This document shows, piece by piece, positions 8,286 through 16,697 of a DNA stretch of 64,000 bases (positions are counted from its first letter, which is position 1; each line of letters begins with the position of its first letter). Origin of the DNA: Pedobacter cryoconitis (GTDB lineage Bacteria; Bacteroidota; Bacteroidia; Sphingobacteriales; Sphingobacteriaceae); assembly GCF_014200595.1 (NCBI RefSeq), contig NZ_JACHCG010000002.1, positions 124,001-188,000 on the forward strand, given 5' to 3'. A program made the translations under genes and the position numbers. The notes under the pieces were generated by a model that worked only from the letters and a program-made list of their open reading frames with translations, did no database searches and was not told the DNA's origin.

Positions 8286-10007
8286 TTATGGTCTAAAATA
8301 TCGCTTTGGGGTAGTCTTTACGACGTTTTTTTTGGTTCGACCTTTACTTAAGGTCGCGCTCTTGTTAATCTTATAAAGATTATAGGTTTTTGCGATACGA
8401 TATAGAAGGTCTAAAATTACTGCTGCTTCATCTTCGTTTATCTGGATATTGTTTTTTGCCATTATTGCAATCGCTCTTCTAACTGGAACTTTTCTGTCTG
8501 TAAAATTCTTCATTCCATTATTTGAACTTAACTCTTCAAATGTTTCCGGAGATCTTTTGAAAGAAAAAATGCTTGACAAAACTTTGTTGAATTTTATCGA
8601 TATAGTGCCTTTCGTGGCATCTTTAATAACTGGTGTAATTAGGCTGACAATGTGTTTTTTGTCGATTATGTCTAGTTCCGAATAACTGTAAAAGATATTA
8701 GTGAGGGATCTATCTGCTTCTTTGAATTGTTTCTCAAGTAATTTTAGTTTCGCAGTATTATTGTTTAATTCCATTCCGACATTATTGCAAATTGTCTGAC
8801 ATTCTGTTTTAAGTTCCTTGAAGTCATCAAATTTCAACTTCTCTTGCACAAATAATTTCCTGGCCTTTGAAAGCATCAACTGTTGTTCTTCGATCTGCTT
8901 TATCAATAGTCTCCTATCCTGTAAGTATTCGGTCTTCTGTATCCTAATGTTTAGATCTTCTAAAACAAGCCTAAGTAATTCTGTTGCTCCATTTGAAAGG
9001 GATAATTCTTGCAATTTCTCACTATAGTCATTATTTATTATGTCTGCTTTTATTCTTGTTTTACAGCCCCTTGAACAATGATAATAAGGATATGTTTTTG
9101 TTGAACCTCGGGAAAAACTGCCACGGAGTTTTCTTTCACAAACGGGACAGATTAAAAAACCTTTAAGGAAGAAAAAATTGTTTAGTCCATCTGATTTGCT
9201 TGTGGTTCTTCTCTTAGTATTAATGATAGCTTGGACTTCATTAAATAGTGATTCCGAAATTAGAGGTTGATGAACCGCTTTTATCAACTCGGATGCCTGC
9301 CCTTTTAAGGTTAAAGGAATTAGTCCACAGTACATCGGATTTCGTATAAGCTTCCAGAATGCTGATCTTGAAGATTTTAGTCCTTTGGTGCAAGCCATTT
9401 TTCTCACAGTTTCTATCTTAAACGAATTTTTTGCAAGTTGTTTAAATGCCCATTTAATGATATCTGCTGTAGGTTGAACAGGTACAATCTGTTTCCTGCC
9501 ATCTAACCCCGTACAATTGAGAAAACCCAATGGCGCCTTATTTGGACATCTTCCAAGCATTTTCGCCCTTCGGATGCCATTTGATACGTTTAACGCTCTC
9601 CTGGTATTTTCAGCTTCAGGAATAGATAAATATACGGCTAGCATTACAGTACTTTCAGGAACAGTGAAATCTATGGGTTGATCAATTGCCATTGCAGTGG
9701 CATTAAGATTTCGAAGTATGCCAATCATTTCATAGGCATATTCAATATTGCGGCTAAACCGATCCCATTTTATGAAAAGAATATTATTTTTTGTTTTTCC
9801 TGAGTTCTTTTTGATTGTTGTTATTAATTTCTTCCATTCTGGGCGGTTGAAGTTCTTCGCTGAAAAGTCTTCTCGATAAATATCCACAACCTCTATGTTA
9901 TTGAACTCGCAATATTTTAACAAATGATCCTCCTGTTCAGGGAGAGAATAGCCTTTTCTTTTTTGTTCGTCTGTGCTTACACGGACATATAAATAAGCTG
10001 TTGTCAT
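8286..10007 (-). CDS. Large serine recombinase (phage/ICE-type integrase)
   Basis: A site-specific DNA recombinase of 573 residues that would insert or excise a mobile element by a serine-linked double-strand exchange. The resolvase domain opens YLYVRVSTDEQ with the nucleophile Ser11, followed by the conserved IKWDRFSRN. A recombinase domain covers about residues 150-270, a zinc ribbon (CPVC...CSRGC) lies around 290-325, and a coiled coil spans about 360-430. The last 75 residues after about 498, containing RAIAIMAKNNIQINEDEAA and LLYRIAK, look like an added module not usual for the family. The gene lies just behind tRNA-Leu and points towards it, so it is the likely mover of the accessory DNA that follows. 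Confidence 0.92.
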   Translation of the reverse strand: MTTAYLYVRVSTDEQKRKGYSLPEQEDHLLKYCEFNNIEVVDIYREDFSAKNFNRPEWKKLITTIKKNSGKTKNNILFIKWDRFSRNIEYAYEMIGILRNLNATAMAIDQPIDFTVPESTVMLAVYLSIPEAENTRRALNVSNGIRRAKMLGRCPNKAPLGFLNCTGLDGRKQIVPVQPTADIIKWAFKQLAKNSFKIETVRKMACTKGLKSSRSAFWKLIRNPMYCGLIPLTLKGQASELIKAVHQPLISESLFNEVQAIINTKRRTTSKSDGLNNFFFLKGFLICPVCERKLRGSFSRGSTKTYPYYHCSRGCKTRIKADIINNDYSEKLQELSLSNGATELLRLVLEDLNIRIQKTEYLQDRRLLIKQIEEQQLMLSKARKLFVQEKLKFDDFKELKTECQTICNNVGMELNNNTAKLKLLEKQFKEADRSLTNIFYSYSELDIIDKKHIVSLITPVIKDATKGTISIKFNKVLSSIFSFKRSPETFEELSSNNGMKNFTDRKVPVRRAIAIMAKNNIQINEDEAAVILDLLYRIAKTYNLYKINKSATLSKGRTKKNVVKTTPKRYFRP

Positions 10008-10088
10008 TGGGTTGATTCACTTACTTCTTTAACCATTAAGAGTTTAATCATATATTCAACGTTCTTTTGGTCAAAAAAATATCCTTAA

Positions 10089-10244
10089 ATTGATTCAATC
10101 GAGGTTGATGCTGTTAAGTTGTACAAAAAGAATAATACCGCTACTGATACCTATTTTCGAAAGGGCCTACAGGACTTAAAAGTTCTCGCTACAAATGTCC
10201 ACAAAGAATTAACAGAGCACAAGAATGCAAAATATTACCTATAG
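10089..10244 (+). pseudogene. Short coding remnant in the recombinase/HEPN-operon gap
   Basis: The 378-nt gap between the recombinase and the next gene holds a 51-codon open frame without ATG (a TTG is at 10119). Its product has protein-like composition, including TYFRKGLQDLKVLATNVHKE and ending EHKNAKYYL. It may be the tail of a lost gene or a small TTG-started gene. I recognise no family. Otherwise the gap holds only AT-rich sequence and the regulatory region of the following operon. Confidence 0.25.
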
Positions 10245-10385
10245 TATGTTGTGAGTAAAATGCCCACTAGAAGCAGTCAGGTGTTTTTTTAGCCTTACGG
10301 TTTTCCGTATTAAGTGTAGTGTAAAAGTTAGGTATATTAGAAAAATAGTTTATTAATAAATCTACTAGTTTAAATTACTTTCAAT

Positions 10386-10703
10386 ATGACCATTACCATA
10401 CCTACTACCAAGGGCGAGGCTCTGAAGAAGAAAATATTTGATGCTGTCGAGGATGGAATACTGGAAACCTGGGCGACCCGCACTGGCGAAAAAGCGGTGT
10501 ACCTCACCCATAAACCTGCTCAATGGTATGACCTCGTAATCCTTAAATTTACCCCGAATGATAAAGCGCTTGTTATTGAAACAGATTGGTGGACAGGTAA
10601 TGTGCCTGATGAGGATACAAAGGGTTATTATATAGGTCGCTTTTGTGAAGTGCTTCTGGTGCACTTCCGTATCGATTTTTCAACCTTTACTGTAAGTAAA
10701 TAG
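10386..10703 (+). CDS. Hypothetical protein, first gene of the HEPN operon
   Basis: A 105-residue soluble protein (MTITIPTTKGEALKKKIFD start) that I cannot assign. It has no signal peptide or membrane segment. The centre is rich in W, Y and T (WTGNV, ETDWW), followed by a mixed hydrophobic C-terminus (FCEVLLVHFR). The ATG at 10386 is the natural start. It is followed after 4 nt by a 68-codon gene and then by the 562-codon HEPN gene, on the same strand and almost gapless, so the three are likely expressed as a unit. Confidence 0.65.
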   Translation: MTITIPTTKGEALKKKIFDAVEDGILETWATRTGEKAVYLTHKPAQWYDLVILKFTPNDKALVIETDWWTGNVPDEDTKGYYIGRFCEVLLVHFRIDFSTFTVSK

Positions 10704-10707
10704 GTAA

Positions 10708-10914
10708 ATGAACATTTCCGTAGAATATAAAGACACACCAGGTGTAATGCACAACCAGACCCACCATATTACGCAAGTGGCGTTTGCAAAACATTTAGCC
10801 CTTTCTGGACAGGGCTACGCACCACGCATCAGAAAACTGATCCGATCAATGTCCAATCAAAATAGTGGAATAATGCAGACACCTAAAAGGGATTTTAATC
10901 AAAACCAAAAATGA
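10708..10914 (+). CDS. Small hypothetical protein, second gene of the HEPN operon
   Basis: A 68-residue basic protein with no family that I recognise. It is rich in His, Gln, Asn and Arg (MHNQTHHITQVAFAKH, then APRIRKLIR) with no membrane segment. It sits 4 nt after the first gene and 1 nt before the next. Its size, charge and place would fit a small partner or antitoxin for the following HEPN protein, but no sequence motif proves that. Confidence 0.5.
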   Translation: MNISVEYKDTPGVMHNQTHHITQVAFAKHLALSGQGYAPRIRKLIRSMSNQNSGIMQTPKRDFNQNQK

Positions 10915-10915
10915 T

Positions 10916-12604
10916 ATGACAGGTGTTTCAAATGAAATCATCAATAAATACTTCACGGCAGGAGACCGTCTAGGGCATATCTTGGCAAAAACTGAGTCGT
11001 TATTGGCGGATCTGGAATTGCCGGAACTCGAAAGGGTGGTATTTACCTATCTGGAGGTTGTTTTAAAACTGGCATTACTCAACCCTAACTCTAAAGCCAA
11101 AGATATTAACGACTACAAACCGGGTCGGGAAACACTCGCGGTTTTAGAGGCGATTGCTCCGCGTATAAACAACCATTACATCAAGGCGTTCTTCCTGGAT
11201 GTTCTCCAAGTGAACAAATGCAACAAGTTTGTTCATGTGAAACTTGCGATCCAGAGTTACTGGCTAATTTGCGAGCATCGCGAGACCCTAAACGACAAAC
11301 GTGATTATTATATCAGGGTACTTAGGATCTTAGTAGGATTAGGGAAAGGCAGGAAACAAACTGCTGAGTTCTACTTTGAGACTATCAAAAATGCCGTACT
11401 GGCAGCAGATATGAGCAAGGATTGCTATTCGGTCACCAAACTGACTGAGGAAATGATTCCTATACAGGAAGAACCAAATCAATATCTTCCGCTAATCGAT
11501 AAAATTAAAGCTGCGGTCCAGCCTTTTCTGGATAGTGGGGAATTTAAACATTATCGGGAATGCAACCACGTTTTGGCTTTATTGTTGCCCGATGATTCAG
11601 TTCTCTACGGAATAGAAGTGGCCCGGTCTTACATTATGGATGTGAACGATTGGGACAGCCGCACCAACGCGTTGCAATACATGGTCGCCGAAGGGTATAA
11701 AAAGGGACTTCGAGTATTTCAAAATCTAGGAATCAAAAATCAGGAGACCGAGGGCTACCGGCAAAAGTTGGTTGTGATCCTTAAAAAAGCTGCTGCGCAA
11801 CAGCAGCTCATAGGAGCTCTGCCACCGGTTCCATTAGAGCAACTGGAATTTGACATGCCTGAATTTGAAAATTTTATCCAGGGCGTTTACTGGTTGATCA
11901 GCTGGGAGCTTCCACCCAAATCAGCCTTCTTGTCCGATCTGGAGAGTAAAAAGATGGAGTACTTTCATTTGAAGCATATGGGGTCAACCATAACGGATAC
12001 CTACGGGAACACCGTGGATGTCAGTCCGGATAATGCCAAGTTGATTTATAAGGATGCTGCTTTGACTCGGGAAGTGATTTGTAAGAAAATCTTGAAGCCT
12101 TCGTTTGATAAGTTCTCGGAAAAGTTCTCCATTTCTGAGATAGAAGTGTATTGGCTGATCTCAGATAGCGCGTTTGTTCCCCAAGAACGAAAGGACCTGT
12201 ACGCCCATGGACTATACCATGGCTTTTGCGGAAATTTTGCCGTTGCAGTGCACCTGCTATTGCCACAGATTGAAAACGGGTTAAAGGTACTGCTTGAAAG
12301 CCATGATAAAATTACCCACAAGATTGTCGAAGAAATTCAAACCGCCAATGGCCTCACCACTTACTTTAACCATTTGCAGGGCGTTTTGGATGATGATCTC
12401 ATTTTTGATCTGGAAGGCTTGTTAAATGAATCTTTTGGTGAAAACATCCGTAACCTGGTTGCCCATGGCCTGTACTCAACAGGTAGGTTTTTTATGTATC
12501 CGGGATTTTATACCTGGTGGATCGCCCTCAAATTAGCGCTCCATCTGGAACGCTATTTGTTGTCGATCCAGCAGGGAGGCGTTGATCAAACTACTGCGCT
12601 TTAG
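10916..12604 (+). CDS. DUF4209-like protein with C-terminal HEPN motif
   Basis: A 562-residue, mostly helical soluble protein. The C-terminal part (about residues 430-545) matches the DUF4209 pattern: LLLPQIENGLKVLLES, a region ending in LLNESFGENIRNLVAHGL, then aromatic YPGFYTWW and a final helix. Arg512 and His517 form an Rx4H signature as in HEPN proteins, many of which are RNases in toxin-antitoxin and anti-phage systems. The N-terminal 400 residues are long helical repeats without a motif that I know. It is the last gene of a tight three-gene operon next to a serine recombinase, and it is followed by a toxin-antitoxin pair. A defence role is inferred, not shown. Confidence 0.7.
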   Translation: MTGVSNEIINKYFTAGDRLGHILAKTESLLADLELPELERVVFTYLEVVLKLALLNPNSKAKDINDYKPGRETLAVLEAIAPRINNHYIKAFFLDVLQVNKCNKFVHVKLAIQSYWLICEHRETLNDKRDYYIRVLRILVGLGKGRKQTAEFYFETIKNAVLAADMSKDCYSVTKLTEEMIPIQEEPNQYLPLIDKIKAAVQPFLDSGEFKHYRECNHVLALLLPDDSVLYGIEVARSYIMDVNDWDSRTNALQYMVAEGYKKGLRVFQNLGIKNQETEGYRQKLVVILKKAAAQQQLIGALPPVPLEQLEFDMPEFENFIQGVYWLISWELPPKSAFLSDLESKKMEYFHLKHMGSTITDTYGNTVDVSPDNAKLIYKDAALTREVICKKILKPSFDKFSEKFSISEIEVYWLISDSAFVPQERKDLYAHGLYHGFCGNFAVAVHLLLPQIENGLKVLLESHDKITHKIVEEIQTANGLTTYFNHLQGVLDDDLIFDLEGLLNESFGENIRNLVAHGLYSTGRFFMYPGFYTWWIALKLALHLERYLLSIQQGGVDQTTAL

Positions 12605-12759
12605 GTTGTTTTTTTTCCGACTTCGCATGGTGGCAGGCTGTTAAATTTCATTTAAAAATAGCAAACCATTTTAAAGTTTCACGGTGGCTCTCGCTGTAGA
12701 CTTTAACAAATTGGGCACACACCAAATAATTTTGCATACTTATTGTCCTGAAATATTTG

Positions 12760-12767
12760 TAAATTTG
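12760..12767 (+). promoter_or_regulatory. Candidate -7 element of the toxin-antitoxin operon (TAAATTTG)
   Basis: TAAATTTG fits TAnnTTTG and ends only 3 nt before the antitoxin ATG at 12771, so the transcript could be leaderless or nearly so. No well-spaced -33 TTG is seen (TTG at 12743 is 14 nt away). Confidence 0.4.
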
Positions 12768-12770
12768 AAT

Positions 12771-12986
12771 ATGGAAAGGTTGACCATCAATATCCCCGAA
12801 ACAAAAAGCTCACTGGTAAAACAGATTCTCAAAGAGCTTGGCGTTGTTATACAGCCAGAAAAACAAGCTAATATATCAGACTTTAGAAAAAAGTTAGCGA
12901 ATGTCTCTGTTTGGTCTGATGCTGATCTTAAGGTTTTTGAAGAAAGTAAAACAGCTTTTGAAAACTTAAAGCCCCAACGATGGTAG
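12771..12986 (+). CDS. Antitoxin of a VapBC-type pair
   Basis: A 71-residue acidic-basic protein beginning MERLTINIPETKSSLVKQIL. This resembles small Bacteroidota antitoxins whose N-terminal strand-helix unit binds DNA and whose tail (KVFEESKTAFENLKPQRW) blocks the toxin. The ATG at 12771 is favoured over an in-frame upstream start at 12684 because the family begins here and a promoter -7 element lies just before it. Its stop overlaps the toxin start by 7 nt, the usual coupled layout. It probably represses its own promoter, as is known for such pairs. Confidence 0.75.
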   Translation: MERLTINIPETKSSLVKQILKELGVVIQPEKQANISDFRKKLANVSVWSDADLKVFEESKTAFENLKPQRW

Positions 12987-13354
12987 CGGATACTGGAATT
13001 TTTATTGAACACCTTCGTGCCAAAGACAAACTTTCAACTACCCTTTACAAGATTTCAGAAAGCACCGACATTTATGTTTCTGCTGTAACCGTGTATGAGC
13101 TTTATATGGGAGCTACTAATAAAGACAAAGAAAAGGATGTCATGGTTATAACTGAAAATTTTACTGTACTTCCTTTCACGGATAGTGTGGCACAAAAAGC
13201 CGCAGAGCTGTACCATAAACTTAGATTAAGCAATCAAATGATCGAATTTAGAGATATTTTTATCGCAGCAACCTGCATAGTTCACGAACTTCCCATTGTT
13301 ACCCTCAACAAAAAGCATTTTAAACGTATTGATGGATTAAAAATCCTACGCTAA
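12980..13354 (+). CDS. VapC-type PIN-domain ribonuclease toxin
   Basis: A 124-residue PIN-domain protein. Known VapC toxins cut RNA (often initiator tRNA or rRNA) with Mg2+. The acidic catalytic residues are in place: Asp4 (VADTGIFIE), Glu40 (VTVYELYMGA) and Asp92 (FRDIFIAATC). The fourth position is Asn110 in TLNKKHF, a common replacement. Length is standard. It overlaps the antitoxin gene by 7 nt. The pair may stabilise the accessory region on which it lies. Confidence 0.88.
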   Translation: MVADTGIFIEHLRAKDKLSTTLYKISESTDIYVSAVTVYELYMGATNKDKEKDVMVITENFTVLPFTDSVAQKAAELYHKLRLSNQMIEFRDIFIAATCIVHELPIVTLNKKHFKRIDGLKILR

Positions 13355-13423
13355 GATATTTAGCAACTGCCTGGATTTTGTCGGGATTAATCGTATTTTT
13401 TGGATACCAAATCTCGTTAAATT

Positions 13424-14524
13424 ATGGCTTTTAATTCTTTCAATCGGCCCGGCACAAATTCAACTTCACTCGCCGTCTTTCTTTCAAGCACTTTTTCCAA
13501 TGATTGGAACTATTTTGAGGCGCTCAATCTCAGATCTAACGATGTATTGGAAGCAACACATGAGCAGATTTTAAGCAACCCAAGTGATGTAGCTGATGGG
13601 GTAATCAAAGTGGAGATGAAATTTGGTATGTTGTTTTTTAATCTGTTCGATTCTTTGATAGTAAAGTACCGGGATGATAATTCTATTCAGCTAATGTTTT
13701 ATACTGAAATACATAAGGTGGGGCCCATCCAATCATTATATAATCAACTCAAAACCAATTTAGGTGGAGGTTTTGTGATGGACCATAAATTTTCCTCTTT
13801 CAATGACGAGGAAAAGATCAAAAGTCTAGCTACAGGAATATACAAATCAGAAAACGATGAGCTTATTCACGTATGGAATACAGGTAGATTTGGTTTTACC
13901 CTGAACTATAGGATCGAACCGTTAAGACAGCTTTTGTTTATTGTAAAGATGTCTCCTGAAAAAGCAATAGACTTGACACCACGAAACAACGGCACAATCT
14001 TAAATATATTAACGCACGAGATCGATAACATATTAGATCAGCAGGAAATAAAGGCAGAACCCCGCCTTGAAAATAAAGAGGTTAAATTTATTGACTATAC
14101 CTTTCAACTTGACCCGCCTGAACTGGACATTTTTGAAGAAGTACGAATAAGAATATTTGACAAATCTAGAACTATTGATGAAAACATCCAGACACATATT
14201 ACATATTACAGTAAGTTTGAAGTTGATACATCGAGGACTATAATATTATGCGACAAGATTGCATCCATATATGGAAAGGATAATTATGGTGACAGCGAGC
14301 TACAGCCCCATGAACTTGACTTTTTAGATGACAGTGATTTTTGGACGGGAAGAAGTTGGCTGTTCAATTATGTGCATGGAATACAAGATTTAAAAGATAA
14401 TACACAATCAACTTTATATGGAGTTACCTTAACGGCAGACCCAAAAGCAGATGGATTGTCACTGCATATACTTGCCTATAATAAAATGAAGGATTATCAA
14501 ACCTTAATGGCCCCTAAAAATTAA
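13424..14524 (+). CDS. Hypothetical protein in the accessory region
   Basis: A 366-residue soluble protein starting MAFNSFNRPGTNSTSLAVFLSS. I recognise no family. It is rich in D, E, I and F, with no membrane segment, signal peptide or obvious nucleotide-binding loop. The composition suggests a mixed alpha/beta protein. It stands alone, 69 nt after the toxin-antitoxin pair and before the repeat-flanked cassette, so it is likely cargo of the same insertion. The ATG at 13424 is the first in frame. Confidence 0.65.
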   Translation: MAFNSFNRPGTNSTSLAVFLSSTFSNDWNYFEALNLRSNDVLEATHEQILSNPSDVADGVIKVEMKFGMLFFNLFDSLIVKYRDDNSIQLMFYTEIHKVGPIQSLYNQLKTNLGGGFVMDHKFSSFNDEEKIKSLATGIYKSENDELIHVWNTGRFGFTLNYRIEPLRQLLFIVKMSPEKAIDLTPRNNGTILNILTHEIDNILDQQEIKAEPRLENKEVKFIDYTFQLDPPELDIFEEVRIRIFDKSRTIDENIQTHITYYSKFEVDTSRTIILCDKIASIYGKDNYGDSELQPHELDFLDDSDFWTGRSWLFNYVHGIQDLKDNTQSTLYGVTLTADPKADGLSLHILAYNKMKDYQTLMAPKN

Positions 14525-14742
14525 TGAGAAAAACCGTAACAAATACGTAACGGAGCAAAATTTTTCGGTTTCAAAAATAGTTCTTAAATAGCTTCTGTAA
14601 TTCAGAAAAGCACATTTTGCCTAATATAAGGGCGGTTAGCTAGAAGACTCATAATCTTTTACCCTAGTGTATAGTTTAAGATACCTAAGCTTTTCCATAA
14701 TTATCTTATCACTTCCGATGTCATATTTCTACGTCATATAGT

Positions 14743-14804
14743 GGTATATGGGCGATTTTCATCAGATCTTCTATAAACTGGTTCGACCTTAGTACGTCCG
14801 GGGG
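14743..14804 (+). repeat. Imperfect 62-bp direct repeat, copy A
   Basis: This copy matches 17541-17602 in the same orientation at about 50 of 62 positions without gaps. The strongest block is GGTTCGACCTTAGTACGTCC followed by a G run. The heptamer TTCGACC, flanked by ACTGG and TTAGT that can pair with wobbles, resembles a tRNA T-arm, as in tRNA-derived attachment sites. The two copies bracket the regulator/SDR/reductase cassette. Confidence 0.7.
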
Positions 14805-14805
14805 G

Positions 14806-14837
14806 TGCATAACACCTTGATAGGAAGGTATTATGCA
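14806..14837. repeat. Hairpin next to repeat A
   Basis: A 13-bp stem with one C-A mismatch (TGCATAACACCTT with AAGGTATTATGCA) and a 6-nt loop begins 1 nt after repeat A. There is no T run, so it is not a typical terminator. It may be part of a recombination site. Confidence 0.5.
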
Positions 14838-14890
14838 ATGCAATTAATTTTGTCAGGACATTTGGCTTTATCAAATCCCATTAGCTATTA

Positions 14891-15862
14891 TCAAAATAAG
14901 ATCACTGGACGACCACGTAATCCTCCGGCTGCAAGTGACTCTTGTGCTTCGAAAACCCGCTCTGGCGGATATTCACCGCCAACCTTAAGTTTAATTTCTC
15001 CGCTTTCAACCATTTCGCTCAGTAATTCGAGTCCCCTGGTGTTTTCCAATACATCCGGTACCCAAACCATATTTATTTGGATATTCCGTTCAGTGGGAAC
15101 ATCACCCAATCGGCGTACAGCAATATATGTACCTCCATCACGAATAGCCGGAAAACTCTTCTGCACCAATACTGCCGTATCAACAAGCGCATCAACGCCA
15201 TGCGGAAATTGTTGCCGGATTAGATCTGTGAAATTATCTCCGCGTTTAATAACAAAGTCCGCCCCGTAGTTGCGTACCAGGTCGTGTTCTTCAGGTTTTG
15301 CATCAGCGATCACAATAAGGCCGAGTCTTTTAGCAGCGGCGATTGTATAGTGCGCCAGGACACCTGCGCCACCAGTAATAGCCAGTGTTTGTCCTGCCCT
15401 GAGTTGAGTTAGCTCAAGCGCTCGCAGGGCAGTTAGCCCGTTCATAGGCAATCCCGCCGCCTGACCAAAAGTGGCATTCTTTGGTTTAAGGACTACTGAT
15501 GCCGCTGGTACAACTAAGTACCCAATTTGTGCACCGCCATCCGGTCGGAACGCTGTGAGCACAGCCATTACTTCATCACCAATCTTAAGCCTTGACACCC
15601 CTGATCCGACTGATTCAATAACACCTGCTGCATCTGCACCAGGAATAACGGGAAAACGCACCATAGGATTATCCATTTTGCGTAGGAGTGCGTCAGTTGG
15701 ATTGACACCCGCGGCTTTTACACGAATGCGCACTTCTCCCGCTTCCGGTATCCGAACAGTCCGATCAACTATTTTTATGATTTCTGCTCCGCCTAAACTT
15801 TCATAGGTAACTGCCTTTGCAGATAATGTGCCCGGATTTACTTCAATGATTTCTATCATCAT
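14891..15862 (-). CDS. Zinc-free MDR-family NADPH:quinone/enone oxidoreductase
   Basis: A 323-residue medium-chain dehydrogenase/reductase that probably reduces quinones or enones with NADPH. Seen are the GroES-like N-terminal domain (AAGVNPTDALLR, then GADAAGVIESVGSGV) and the Rossmann nucleotide site AITGGAGVLAHY, a variant of the family AxxGxGG pattern. The C-terminus is GGLRGRPVILF, as in quinone reductases. No cysteine cluster for zinc is present. It is the last gene of a same-strand run, after a Crp-like regulator and an SDR, with a 39-nt gap to the SDR. Its base composition is visibly richer in G+C than the neighbours, in line with transfer. Confidence 0.87.
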   Translation of the reverse strand: MMIEIIEVNPGTLSAKAVTYESLGGAEIIKIVDRTVRIPEAGEVRIRVKAAGVNPTDALLRKMDNPMVRFPVIPGADAAGVIESVGSGVSRLKIGDEVMAVLTAFRPDGGAQIGYLVVPAASVVLKPKNATFGQAAGLPMNGLTALRALELTQLRAGQTLAITGGAGVLAHYTIAAAKRLGLIVIADAKPEEHDLVRNYGADFVIKRGDNFTDLIRQQFPHGVDALVDTAVLVQKSFPAIRDGGTYIAVRRLGDVPTERNIQINMVWVPDVLENTRGLELLSEMVESGEIKLKVGGEYPPERVFEAQESLAAGGLRGRPVILF

Positions 15863-15901
15863 ATCTAATTCTAAATGGATTATAATTTTACAAATTGATT
15901 T

Positions 15902-16654
15902 TTACCATGGATTATTAACTACATGGTTGTCTACGTGGGTGAAAAAGCAGCCGGTAGGACCATCGTCACCCACACAGGCTAACCATACTGCTGGTCGTGC
16001 ACCTTGCTCCACGGTGTATGGTGCATTCGGTCCGCCTGCGTCTGTTTGGGTTAATCCTGGATCTGCACTGTTTACCTTTATTCCCTCCTGTCTCAATTCT
16101 TTGGCCAGTAGTACGGTGAACATATTGAATGCAGCTTTTGAAACTGCATAGGGAATGCGTGGCGGTTTAGGTCCGTTTTGATGTAAATGTTCACTAGAGA
16201 TAGTTACTGAGCCAATTGTGGACGACATATTTACAATTCTCCCGGCGGTGCTTTGCCTGATCAACGGCAGAAAAGATTGGGTTAAGTTTACCTGTGCCAG
16301 AAAGTTGGTCTCCAGAAAATCGAGTAATAATTGTTTCCCTACCTGGCTCGGCGAGCCTACATCTGTCGCTTTGGGTAAGCAGGCTGCATTGTTAACTAAA
16401 ATATCCAGGTATCCGAATTTTTCAGTAACAAGTGTTACAGCATTAGATATACCAGCGGGCTGGGTAATATCTAACAAAATGAATATAGCATCAATTCCTT
16501 CGGCAATCAGCCTATTGGTGGCGGCCTCTCCGGCGGCAGCATTCCTGGCACCTATCAAAACTTTGATTTGCCTTTTCCCTAACTGACGCGCGATCTCAAA
16601 GCCTAATCCCCTGTTAGCACCTGTAATTAGAGCTATTTTTTTCCGTGTTTCCAT
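15902..16654 (-). CDS. Short-chain dehydrogenase/reductase (SDR)
   Basis: A 250-residue classical SDR using NAD(P)H. It has the cofactor loop TGANRGLG near residue 13, NNAA near residue 87, the catalytic Ser in MSSTIG near residue 144, and YAVSK with Tyr and Lys near residues 169-173, followed by DPGLTQTDAGG. The substrate cannot be read. It lies between the Crp-like regulator and the quinone-reductase-like gene, all read leftwards, and a 16-bp perfect palindrome sits in its upstream gap. G+C is higher than in the surrounding genes. Confidence 0.88.
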   Translation of the reverse strand: METRKKIALITGANRGLGFEIARQLGKRQIKVLIGARNAAAGEAATNRLIAEGIDAIFILLDITQPAGISNAVTLVTEKFGYLDILVNNAACLPKATDVGSPSQVGKQLLLDFLETNFLAQVNLTQSFLPLIRQSTAGRIVNMSSTIGSVTISSEHLHQNGPKPPRIPYAVSKAAFNMFTVLLAKELRQEGIKVNSADPGLTQTDAGGPNAPYTVEQGARPAVWLACVGDDGPTGCFFTHVDNHVVNNPW

Positions 16655-16697
16655 CTTGTGTTTTTTTGCAAGATAGAACGCTTCGAAGAGCTTTGCG

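Larger units (their letters stand above)
14525..14890. other. Intergenic stretch with repeat A and a hairpin
   Basis: These 366 nt hold no gene that I can support. They contain AT-rich DNA after the hypothetical gene, then the 62-nt repeat A (14743-14804), then an inverted repeat (14806-14837), and then the end of the convergently oriented oxidoreductase gene. Confidence 0.6.

Noticed and set aside
14805..15269. 154-codon plus-strand open frame overlapping the oxidoreductase gene
   Set aside because: Antisense to a gene with clear MDR motifs; its translation is low-complexity Ser/Pro/Thr.
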